Source: Candidatus Cloacimonadota bacterium
Lineage (GTDB): Bacteria > Cloacimonadota > Cloacimonadia > Cloacimonadales > TCS61
Reading direction: 5' to 3'
Length of the DNA: 17,084 nt
Assembly (NCBI GenBank): GCA_030596265.1
Contig: JAUVKM010000013.1
Span: 1 to 17,084, forward strand
Shown here: positions 1 through 6,050 of the stretch, piece after piece
Numbering within the stretch: the stretch's first letter is position 1
Layout of the letters: each line of letters starts with the position of its first letter
Program-made: the position numbers and the translations under genes
The notes under the pieces: model-generated
Database searches by the model: none
Seen by the model: the letters and a program-made list of their open reading frames with translations, nothing else
What the model was told of the DNA's origin: nothing

Positions 1-1254
1 AACTGCCTCTTCAATTGTTATATACTGTTGTCCCATTGCATCAGAACCTTTTTCCTTTTTTACCCCAGGCATCATCAGAAGTTCACTTCCTGGAAATTTA
101 GCTTTGAATCTTTTTATATCTTCCACACTATTTCCGTGTCCGATAAAACCTGCAACCCCCTGTGGATTTTTCTTTGCAGCCTCGAAACATTTACGAGTGT
201 AAGTCTCGTTTAAAAGGTTACCTTTTGAGCTCATACGAGCCAGCACAAATCCGGCATGCCCCTCGATTCCTTCGAATAATCCCTTTAAAATCATCTCACC
301 AGCAACCATATGAACCGTAACGTATTCTGCCCAATCGGCAATTTTATAAACACCATTTCTAAATTGATGCCTAACGGTATTTCCAATATCAGCAAATTTA
401 CGATCTTCAAAGATAAGGAAGTTTTGTCTTTTTGCGTATTCTTGTAATTTGGGAACAAATTTTTCATCGTAATCATCAATTATATCAACATGAGTTTTAA
501 GCATAACGATCTCATCACCGACTTTATCCAGCATATTAAAGAATTCTTTTTGAGTTGTAACGTCGAGTGATAGAACAAGATTAGATTTCTTTTCATTCAT
601 TTTATTAAGAAGTTTCTGAGTAAGTGGATTAATGTATTTTACTTTTTCTGTTTTCGGTTTATTTAAGCTGGCGGTGAATTCTTCGACCTCTTTTACTTTT
701 TCATCTGTTATCAGGTCTTTCTCTTTTAACAACTGCACAATTTCATCGAGCGTGATTAAGCTGTGAAGTTTATAACCATCTTTTGCAAGTTCTTCAGTTC
801 CGTTTAGGCTCCTGTCTATTACAACAACAAAATCTTTAATTACAATTCCCTCTTTCTCATACTTTTCTGCAGTTTCAATTTTACTGGCTCCAGTTGTGAT
901 CAAATCATCAATAACCAAACATTTAGCACCTTTCTCAAATTTCCCAATCACATTATTACCGGTACCATAAGCCTTCTCTTCCTTACGCATATAAACTAAG
1001 GGCTTCTGCATTTTAGAAGCTACCAATGATGCAATTGGTAATGCTGTATATGGAATTCCAGTGAGCACATCAAATTCCATATCTTTAATTCTTTCTACCA
1101 AAAGGTCTGCGATCCCTTCTAATATGTATGGGAAACTGATCATATCACGTAGATCAAAATAGAACGGTGAAGTGAGTCCGCTTTTTAATGTGAAGCTGCC
1201 AAATTTAATAGCTCCTATTTTTTCCAGTTCCAGAACAAATTGTTCTTTTGTCAT
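1..1254 (-). CDS. pyrEF: Bifunctional UMP synthase (OPRT-OMPDC fusion), 3' end cut by the window edge
   Basis: Catalyses the last two steps of UMP synthesis: orotate plus PRPP to OMP, then decarboxylation to UMP. I translated 418 codons from the ATG at 1254 to base 1 with no stop; about 30-60 C-terminal residues lie outside. Residues 1-195 are the phosphoribosyltransferase, with FTLKSGLTSPFYFDLR at 21-36, RKEEKAYGT at 90-98 and the PRPP loop LVIDDLITTGAS at 113-124. Residues 205-418 are the decarboxylase, with KTHVDI (Lys253, Asp257) and the catalytic EDRKFADIGNTV segment (Asp284, Lys286, Asp289). The phosphate-site residues MMPGV and GQQY follow near 394-411. From memory, the whole protein aligns collinearly with human UMPS, including the linker before the decarboxylase. 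Bacterial PyrE and PyrF are usually separate. The start has a strong ribosome site, GGAG eight bases upstream. It is the last visible gene of the pyr operon. Confidence 0.93.
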   Translation of the reverse strand, partial: MTKEQFVLELEKIGAIKFGSFTLKSGLTSPFYFDLRDMISFPYILEGIADLLVERIKDMEFDVLTGIPYTALPIASLVASKMQKPLVYMRKEEKAYGTGNNVIGKFEKGAKCLVIDDLITTGASKIETAEKYEKEGIVIKDFVVVIDRSLNGTEELAKDGYKLHSLITLDEIVQLLKEKDLITDEKVKEVEEFTASLNKPKTEKVKYINPLTQKLLNKMNEKKSNLVLSLDVTTQKEFFNMLDKVGDEIVMLKTHVDIIDDYDEKFVPKLQEYAKRQNFLIFEDRKFADIGNTVRHQFRNGVYKIADWAEYVTVHMVAGEMILKGLFEGIEGHAGFVLARMSSKGNLLNETYTRKCFEAAKKNPQGVAGFIGHGNSVEDIKRFKAKFPGSELLMMPGVKKEKGSDAMGQQYITIEEAV

Positions 1255-1269
1255 TTATTATCTCCTTTT

Positions 1270-1300
1270 TTAACCACGAATTAACACAAATTAACACAAA
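1270..1300 (-). repeat. Three tandem 10-bp units directly upstream of the UMP synthase gene
   Basis: On the plus strand this reads TTAACCACGAA followed by two identical TTAACACAAA units. On the transcribed minus strand it becomes TTTGTGTTAA twice, then TTCGTGGTTAA, which runs straight into the AAAAAAGGAG ribosome site of the UMP synthase gene. The membrane-protein gene upstream stops at 1303, right against the repeat. It resembles the GTG-periodic stretch at 3592-3620, which also ends GTGGTTAA followed by A-rich sequence and GGA. Its function is unknown; it fills the whole intercistronic space. Confidence 0.75.
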
Positions 1301-1302
1301 TA

Positions 1303-1830
1303 TTAATCAATTATTCTCTTTATTCTTTCAACTGTTTTAAGAATTAAATATATATGGAAAAGCAAAACTAAAACAAGAATTACAAATTCTAATACAAATG
1401 AGCTATTGTGAATGAGTTTAGAACATATAATTCCAACAGAATCTACGAGTACTCCAATACCGAGAATCAATGAAGAATTTATTATTAAAGGTTTAATATT
1501 TTGAATCTTCTTTTCATAATTCATCCAACTTTCTAACATAGATTTAATATTTTCTTTTTTTGTATCAGAGATTTGCTCCTTTTGTTCAGCAATGGATTTG
1601 TTTTCAAAATTAAAAATATCTCTTGGACTCCAACCATTTATAATATTCCTACCGTCAGGAAATGTAAGCCAATTTTTCAGAAAATCGATTTGAGTTTGTA
1701 TAGATTGAATCTTAAAAATTCCAAACACTCCAACGATTGCTAATATCGCAGCATTTGCTTGTAATAATGCTGAGAATAAATAAATTGCTGTATAATCATA
1801 AAAGATATTCGTTAATAACTCATTTACCAT
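1303..1830 (-). CDS. Small membrane protein of unknown function
   Basis: I do not recognise this 175-residue protein. It has a hydrophobic segment at about residues 15-40 (rich in A, I, V, L and F), then a charged, Lys/Glu-rich middle part of about 70 residues that looks helical. Two more hydrophobic segments follow at about 113-135 and 143-165, and it ends in a basic tail. Three membrane passes with one soluble loop are therefore likely. The start is well supported: AAAGGAG lies about six bases before the ATG. It sits between pyrC and the UMP synthase gene, flanked on both sides by repeats, so I infer an accessory insertion rather than a pyrimidine gene. Nothing seen indicates a transporter, toxin or enzyme. 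Confidence 0.7.
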   Translation of the reverse strand: MVNELLTNIFYDYTAIYLFSALLQANAAILAIVGVFGIFKIQSIQTQIDFLKNWLTFPDGRNIINGWSPRDIFNFENKSIAEQKEQISDTKKENIKSMLESWMNYEKKIQNIKPLIINSSLILGIGVLVDSVGIICSKLIHNSSFVLEFVILVLVLLFHIYLILKTVERIKRIID

Positions 1831-1849
1831 TCTGTTCTCCTTTTACCTT

Positions 1850-2096
1850 GTTCGTATTGTTAGTTGCTTTCCATACTTCATCATTCGATATTCCGTGTTC
1901 AAAGAGTTGGATTTCGAAAGAAAACGACTCCTCTTCGATATTGGATATTCAATTCTTCTCCACTTTCTTTGTTCGACATCATCCAACTTATCCCAAGATG
2001 ATTTTATTCATAAATCTGTCAATAATCTGCCAGACTTGGCACAAGCCTGAAAGGACTTGTGTTAAGTCATCTTTTAAAATCACTTAGGACAAGTTT
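1850..2096. repeat. Non-coding repeat stretch between pyrC and the membrane-protein gene
   Basis: No reading frame here looks like a protein. The sequence TTCGATATT occurs twice, 50 bp apart (1884-1892 and 1934-1942), the second followed by GGATATTC. The end next to pyrC carries a long hairpin (2033-2068), and a copy of the CTTGTCCTAAGT motif lies on the minus strand at about 2084-2096. That motif matches the left arm of the hairpin at 3411-3423 apart from one missing base. I read the stretch as a mosaic of dispersed repeats inserted downstream of pyrC. Confidence 0.6.
2033..2068. repeat. Long hairpin downstream of pyrC
   Basis: The arms GACTTGGCACAAG (2033-2045) and CTTGTGTTAAGTC (2056-2068) pair at 11 of 13 positions. 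The other two are G-T wobbles when read as plus-strand RNA and A-C mismatches as minus-strand RNA. The loop is 10 nt and contains CCT and AGG, which can pair further. There is no U-tract on the minus-strand side, so this is not a standard terminator for pyrC. The better pairing of the plus strand suggests the element's own orientation is plus, opposite to the operon. Confidence 0.6.
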
Positions 2097-2099
2097 CAT

Positions 2100-3374
2100 T
2101 TAACATACTTTTCCATTAACAAAAACTGTATCTATTTGCGCTTTTACTATTTTCCCATCAAATGGTGAATATTTTGCCTTACTTTGAAACAAAGCAGCCA
2201 CTATCGGAAATTCATTTTCTGTATCGATTACTGTGAGATCAGCAAAATACCCTTTTTCAATTTTCCCACGATTTTCAAAATTAAATATTTCTGCCGGTTT
2301 AGAACTTGTGAGTTCTACTAATTTCTTAATTGAGATTTTGCGTTCGATAAATTCTGTGATCAGTGTTGGCAAAGTGGTTTCAAGTCCGGGGAAACCGGAG
2401 GGAGCATCTGCGTATTCTTCTATCTTTTCATCAATGGTATGTGGAGCATGATCACTTCCTATACAATCAATAGTTCCATCAATAATTGCTTCCCAAAGTA
2501 CTTCATTGTCTTCGCTTGTACGTAGTGGTGGATTTACTTTACCAAAGTTTCCAATGAGATCCAGAATGCTCTTTTCAAGTGTAAGATGATGAGAAGTAAC
2601 CTCACAGAAAATGTTCTTGCTTTTATATTCTTTAATTAATTTGATTTCTTCTTTTGTTGAAATGTGACAGATGTAGAGTTCATTTCCAATTTCATTTGAT
2701 AGACGTAAAACCAATTCTGTTCCTTTAATTGCACATTCTCTATTCCTTAGTTGATCATGATTCTGAATACATTTATCTTCAATTATTTTTTGCCATTTAT
2801 CCAGACATTCCTGCATTTCAGTATGAGCAAGAACAACCTTATCGTACTTCTTCGCAAGTGTGAATATCTTTCTGATCTTGTTCTCATCTTTAACAACTTC
2901 ATTTGAGCTGGAACCAGCTAAAAAGATCTTTATCCCTGCAATATCAGAAGGATTATTTTTAAGAATTTCATCCAATTCTTTTAAGTTATTCTCAGTGGTC
3001 CCGAGATGGAATTTGTAATTCACTTTTGCTTTCTTTGCAGCTTCTCTTTTGGTATTTAAACCTCTGAGGTTAGTAGTTGCAGGAATTGTATTCGGCATAT
3101 CTATAATTGTTGTAACACCACCGGCAATCGCTGCTAACGAAGCAGTTTCCCAGGTTTCTTTATTATCTTGTTCCATATCCCGAACATGTACATGAGCATC
3201 TATCATCCCAGGAATTACCAGCTTGTTTTTTATATCGATAACTTTGTCGAAGTTTGTTTCGAGTCGTCGTCCTTCCTCCTTACGATTCGAATAGATATCA
3301 ATGATCTTATCATCTTCAATTATGATGTCTTTAATTCCTTCGATTAGCATACAATTTTTTAATAGTGTTTTCAT
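2100..3374 (-). CDS. pyrC: Dihydroorotase
   Basis: Cyclises carbamoyl-aspartate to dihydroorotate, the third step of pyrimidine synthesis, in the cytosol. The 424-residue protein is a complete amidohydrolase of the type I dihydroorotase group. It has the metal-binding HxH in DAHVHVRD (His61, His63), the IKIFLAG segment carrying the lysine that is normally carboxylated, and metal-ligand histidines in VLAHTE and YICHIST. The catalytic aspartate lies in GSDHAPHT near residue 308. The C-terminal part, with GKIEKGYFADLTVID, is the small beta-sandwich domain typical of the superfamily. The ribosome site before the ATG is weak (only AGAAAA), and the ATG overlaps the end of an open frame that runs through the upstream repeat island. 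Neighbours pyrK and UMP synthase confirm the role over hydantoinase or allantoinase. Confidence 0.95.
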   Translation of the reverse strand: MKTLLKNCMLIEGIKDIIIEDDKIIDIYSNRKEEGRRLETNFDKVIDIKNKLVIPGMIDAHVHVRDMEQDNKETWETASLAAIAGGVTTIIDMPNTIPATTNLRGLNTKREAAKKAKVNYKFHLGTTENNLKELDEILKNNPSDIAGIKIFLAGSSSNEVVKDENKIRKIFTLAKKYDKVVLAHTEMQECLDKWQKIIEDKCIQNHDQLRNRECAIKGTELVLRLSNEIGNELYICHISTKEEIKLIKEYKSKNIFCEVTSHHLTLEKSILDLIGNFGKVNPPLRTSEDNEVLWEAIIDGTIDCIGSDHAPHTIDEKIEEYADAPSGFPGLETTLPTLITEFIERKISIKKLVELTSSKPAEIFNFENRGKIEKGYFADLTVIDTENEFPIVAALFQSKAKYSPFDGKIVKAQIDTVFVNGKVC

Positions 3375-3380
3375 ATTTTC

Positions 3381-3690
3381 TGTAAAATAATCAGCCTTGA
3401 TTGTTCATTTCTTGTTCCTAAGTTGCACTTGGGAACACACTTTTCTGCGAAGTTAAACTTCGCTTTCAATTTCGTTACGAAGTGCAACTTCGTAACGAGT
3501 GGAAAATGAGATTGCTTCGAAAGAACACTTTGTAAGATTCCTTTCATCCTTCGTAGTACTACGGAGAACGGACGCAAAGACAATGAATTATCTCTGTGCT
3601 CTCCGTGAACTCTGTGGTTAATTAAAAAGGATGTCGTTTTGCTTCGCAAAGCCAACATTATTTGTTCGTTTTTGTTTGTTACTAATTCAT
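3381..3690. repeat. Island of short palindromes between pyrK and pyrC
   Basis: About 310 bp made of dense inverted repeats. GTTCCTAAGT-TGC-ACTTGGGAAC lies at 3414-3436, GCGAAGT-TAA-ACTTCGC at 3447-3463, and CGTTACGAAGT-GCA-ACTTCGTAACG at 3473-3497. The loop-free palindrome CTTCGTAGTACTACGGAG is at 3549-3566, and TTTGC-TTC-GCAAA at 3638-3650. CTCTGTG/CTCCGTG/CTCTGTG units occur between 3592 and 3617. The first three hairpins share the core AAGT-N3-ACTT but have different, still paired, outer arms. A 107-codon frame (3694 to 3371) runs through the island without a stop, touching pyrK with TAATG and pyrC with ATGA. Its translation looks like translated repeat, not a protein family, so I do not call it a gene. 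Confidence 0.75.
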
Positions 3691-3693
3691 TCA

Positions 3694-4476
3694 TTAGAAA
3701 GAAATCCTTTTCCCTGATGCATCACGATGATACTTTCCAAATTCGGTTAATAATTCTATTTTCTTTTTAGGAAGTACAGGTCCTTCAACACATAACCTTA
3801 ATCCAAGCGAATCCATTGTACAATTCCCGCAAATTCCTATCGCACATTTCATATAACGCTCGAACAGAAATTCATAATTAATATCTCCAATCACATTTTG
3901 AAGAGCTTTCATCATCATTTCCGGTCCGGATGCATAGAGAAAATCAAATCTATCTTGAGTTATTATTTTCTGAGCAATTTCAACTGCTGTTCCTTTTTCT
4001 CCAAAGGAGCCGTCATCAATTGTATTTATTACTTTAATATCTAATTCTTTGAATCTATCAGCAAAAACATGTTCAGCTTTTGTTCGTGCTCCATTTATCA
4101 ATGTAACATCCGCTCCCGCTTCCAATAATGTTTTAGCAAAGAAATAGAATGTTGGGACAGCATATCCACCACCAACGAGTAAAACCTTGTTTTTAGATAT
4201 AAAAAAAGAGGAGCCGTAAGCACCTCTTATTGAAACATAATCCCCGACGCACTTTTGGAAAAGGCGGGTTGTGAACTCGCCTATCCTTTTTATTGTTATG
4301 GAAAATTCCTCTTTTGTACAATCGGATATCGAGAACGGTTTCTCTCCACCTTCGAAATCAGTAAGCATGATGAACTGTCCGGGTTTTGCACCAAGATCAT
4401 GTTTAAATGTGAAAGTTCTGATATCAGATGTTTCTTCTATAATTTTATCTATCTTCAAAGTTGTTCTCTTATCCAT
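3694..4476 (-). CDS. pyrK: Dihydroorotate dehydrogenase B electron-transfer subunit
   Basis: Passes electrons from the PyrD flavin to NAD+ as part of the class 1B PyrD-PyrK heterotetramer. The 260-residue protein has the ferredoxin-reductase fold. The FAD-binding domain has KPFSIS at 46-51. The nucleotide-binding domain starts with VGGGYAVP at 101-108, and a 2Fe-2S cluster motif has cysteines at 211, 216, 219 and 229. The glycine-rich loop reads GGGYAVP where family members usually have GGGIGVAP, a small divergence. The C-terminal tail of about 30 residues after the cluster is complete. The ribosome site GGAG is well placed before the ATG at 4476. It is separated from its partner pyrD by the four-helix-bundle gene, an unusual interruption, since the two subunits are normally adjacent. 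Confidence 0.94.
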   Translation of the reverse strand: MDKRTTLKIDKIIEETSDIRTFTFKHDLGAKPGQFIMLTDFEGGEKPFSISDCTKEEFSITIKRIGEFTTRLFQKCVGDYVSIRGAYGSSFFISKNKVLLVGGGYAVPTFYFFAKTLLEAGADVTLINGARTKAEHVFADRFKELDIKVINTIDDGSFGEKGTAVEIAQKIITQDRFDFLYASGPEMMMKALQNVIGDINYEFLFERYMKCAIGICGNCTMDSLGLRLCVEGPVLPKKKIELLTEFGKYHRDASGKRISF

Positions 4477-4503
4477 TTCTCACTCCGTTTCACTGCATGA
4501 ATG

Positions 4504-4531
4504 ATAAATTTGAAATTATAAATTGTAAATT
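4504..4531. repeat. Four tandem 7-bp units beside the four-helix-bundle gene
   Basis: On the minus strand this reads AATTTAC, AATTTAT, AATTTCA, AATTTAT. It begins directly after the stop codon of the four-helix-bundle gene and ends just before the ribosome site of pyrK. Simple AT-rich repeats at the other border of the same gene (12-bp copies at 4890-4922) suggest both are edges of an inserted segment. Confidence 0.65.
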
Positions 4532-4532
4532 A

Positions 4533-4892
4533 TTATTTTGCATTTAATCTCTCTGATGTAGTTTTTGTAATCTTTGTTAGAATATTAATGATATCTAGTA
4601 TCTCTTTTAAATAAAAGTCATAATTAAAATCTATTAATTTGCTTTCATCTAAAAGTCTCAACCAATATCTAGTTTCTCTAGCCTCTTTCAATGAAATCGA
4701 CATTTTACTAAGAAAGTCTTTTTTGCTTTGCGCTGCAATTGCTTCTTCAACATTTGCCCCAATGCTAGTAGCACTTCGTAATATTTGATTACCTATAGAA
4801 TATTCATTATTACTTTTTAGTATTTTATATAGCTTAATAACTTTTAAAGAGAAATTAGAAGTTCGTTCTTGAATAATATTTTTCTTTTCCAT
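4533..4892 (-). CDS. Four-helix-bundle protein (23S rRNA intervening-sequence / S23 type)
   Basis: A 119-residue, all-helical protein of the family first found in intervening sequences of 23S rRNA genes. Features of the family that are visible: an N-terminal segment with FSLKVIKLYKIL, the conserved QILRSATSIGANVEEA at about residues 37-52, then KKDFLSKMSISLKEARETRYWL and a last long helix. The family is related to Avd, an accessory protein of diversity-generating retroelements, but no reverse transcriptase or variable repeat is present here. Members are commonly seen as isolated insertions between unrelated genes; the molecular role is poorly known. It starts 15 nt after the pyrD stop and lacks a clear ribosome site. 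A 12-bp direct repeat (AAATTAGAAATG on the minus strand) covers both the end of pyrD and its own start codon. Confidence 0.88.
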   Translation of the reverse strand: MEKKNIIQERTSNFSLKVIKLYKILKSNNEYSIGNQILRSATSIGANVEEAIAAQSKKDFLSKMSISLKEARETRYWLRLLDESKLIDFNYDFYLKEILDIINILTKITKTTSERLNAK

Positions 4893-4922
4893 TTCTAATT
4901 TAACATTTCACATTTCTAATTT
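4890..4922. repeat. 12-bp direct repeat joining the pyrD end and the four-helix-bundle start
   Basis: AAATTAGAAATG (minus strand) occurs perfectly at 4911-4922 and 4890-4901, nine bases apart. The first copy encodes the last four residues of PyrD (KLEM). The second ends in the start codon of the four-helix-bundle gene. This looks like a duplication made at an insertion junction, though short AT-rich repeats can also arise by chance. Confidence 0.6.
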
Positions 4923-5834
4923 TTCTAACTTTGGAATATCTTTCAAACTAATGTACTCATTCTCTTTCATAAATTCAAGTATTTCATAATTGATCTTATT
5001 AAAGACTTCAATTCCGCGATAATTTACAGCCGTTCCAACTCCAATAACTGCAGCTCCAGCCATAAGCATTTCTATTGCATCTTCACCATAAGTTACTCCA
5101 CCCATTCCAATAATTGGAATATCTATAGCGGAATAAGTTTGGTAAATAAGTTTGAGTGCAATGGGTTTTATGCAAGGACCGGAAAGACCACCAAATTTAT
5201 TATAAAGAACCGATTTTACCATTTTTGTATCGATTAGCATACCGGGACCTACTGTGTTTATCATACATAAGGCATCAGCTCCAGCAGATTCTGCAGCTTT
5301 TGCGATGGATACAATATCATAAACATTTGGTGAAAGTTTAGCAATAACCGGAAGTTTTGAAATCTGTTTTACTGCCTTAACAATATTATGAACTTCCTCT
5401 TGTGAAGCTGCCAATGGAATTCCAAATTCATCAAATACATTTGGACATGATAAGTTTAGTTCCAGGAAGTCAGCTTGAGATTTATTTACATGTTTAGTTA
5501 GTTTAAGAAAGTCTTCTATATTTGTAGCAAAAACGCTCACAATAACAGGGATATCGGAGCGTTTTTTAAATTGGTTGATCTCAGCAAGACCATCAACAAT
5601 GCCGGGATTACATAATCCCATACAATTTAAGAAACCACCTTCAAATTCCGCAACTACCGGACCCTTATGTCCCATTCTTGATTCTAATGTTAGTGATTTA
5701 CTTGTAACTATTCCTGCGCCATTTTCAATTGAAATATTAAAACCGGAAAATGCCATACCCATCACACCTGCCGGTAATACAAGCGGTGAGGTTATGGTTA
5801 TCCCCAAAAACTCAGTTTTCAAACTTTTCTGCAT
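4908..5834 (-). CDS. pyrD: Dihydroorotate dehydrogenase, class 1B catalytic subunit
   Basis: Oxidises dihydroorotate to orotate using FMN, with PyrK and NAD+ as the electron route. The 308-residue TIM barrel is full length for the family. It shows LPAGVMG at 20-26, the FMN/substrate segment TSKSLT at 44-49, LNCMGLCNPG at 69-78, and ELNLSCPN at 125-132 with Cys130 as the catalytic base, which marks class 1 rather than the membrane class 2. Further on are KLSPNV, the INT segment, GLSGPCIKPIAL, and the phosphate-binding GMGGVTYGEDAIEMLMAGA. The presence of pyrK in the same operon supports class 1B. It is the first gene of the pyr transcription unit, after the metK terminator. The last codons lie inside a direct repeat, so the extreme C-terminus may have been altered by the neighbouring insertion. 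Confidence 0.95.
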   Translation of the reverse strand: MQKSLKTEFLGITITSPLVLPAGVMGMAFSGFNISIENGAGIVTSKSLTLESRMGHKGPVVAEFEGGFLNCMGLCNPGIVDGLAEINQFKKRSDIPVIVSVFATNIEDFLKLTKHVNKSQADFLELNLSCPNVFDEFGIPLAASQEEVHNIVKAVKQISKLPVIAKLSPNVYDIVSIAKAAESAGADALCMINTVGPGMLIDTKMVKSVLYNKFGGLSGPCIKPIALKLIYQTYSAIDIPIIGMGGVTYGEDAIEMLMAGAAVIGVGTAVNYRGIEVFNKINYEILEFMKENEYISLKDIPKLEKLEM

Positions 5835-5960
5835 TCCCCATTCCTGGTTTAGATATTTCTAGTTCGAGATACTTATGTTTTTAAATTTTCGTAAAATTCT
5901 TACCTCATACTTGCTTTACTAAAAAATATTATCTGGATTATTGGTCAATTATTTTATCAT

Positions 5961-5974
5961 TGTGAAAGCTCACA
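5961..5974. promoter_or_regulatory. Palindrome in the pyrD upstream region, possible operator
   Basis: TGTGA-AAGC-TCACA is a perfect 5-bp inverted repeat with a 4-bp spacer, lying between the metK terminator and pyrD. A TTGACC that could act as a -35 box follows 12 bp downstream (minus strand, 5948-5943), but I see no good -10 at the right distance. The half-sites are those of CRP, though CRP needs a 6-bp spacer, so the regulator cannot be named. Confidence 0.3.
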
Positions 5975-5982
5975 TATTCCTA

Positions 5983-6016
5983 TAAAAAAAATAAACCGCC
6001 ATTAACAGCGGTTTAT
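5983..6016 (-). terminator. Intrinsic terminator after metK
   Basis: On the minus strand, ATAAACCGC and GCGGTTTAT (plus positions 6016-6008 and 5999-5991) form a perfect 9-bp stem with an 8-nt loop. A run of T follows on the minus strand (plus 5990-5983). It begins about 35 nt after the metK stop and separates the lptB-metK operon from the pyr operon. Confidence 0.9.
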
Positions 6017-6050
6017 ATAATTTAATTAATTAAAAATTATTTTTATTTAA

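Noticed and set aside
1737..2087. Plus-strand frame of 116 codons
   Set aside because: It overlaps the better-supported minus-strand membrane-protein gene, crosses the repeat mosaic, and has no ribosome site.
3414..3497. CRISPR array
   Set aside because: The units are palindromes of different arm length, spaced by about 10 bp, with no constant repeat-spacer pattern and no cas genes.
3371..3694. Open frame of 107 codons between pyrK and pyrC as a real gene
   Set aside because: It is built from palindromic and periodic repeats, its translation resembles no family and has no ribosome site; kept as a finding because of its overlaps.
4533..4892. Diversity-generating retroelement, suggested by the Avd-like four-helix-bundle protein
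   Set aside because: No reverse transcriptase, template repeat or variable repeat is present in the window.
5867..5948. A complete sigma-70 promoter for pyrD
   Set aside because: TTGACC and TTTACG can serve as -35 boxes, but neither has a convincing -10 at 16-18 bp.
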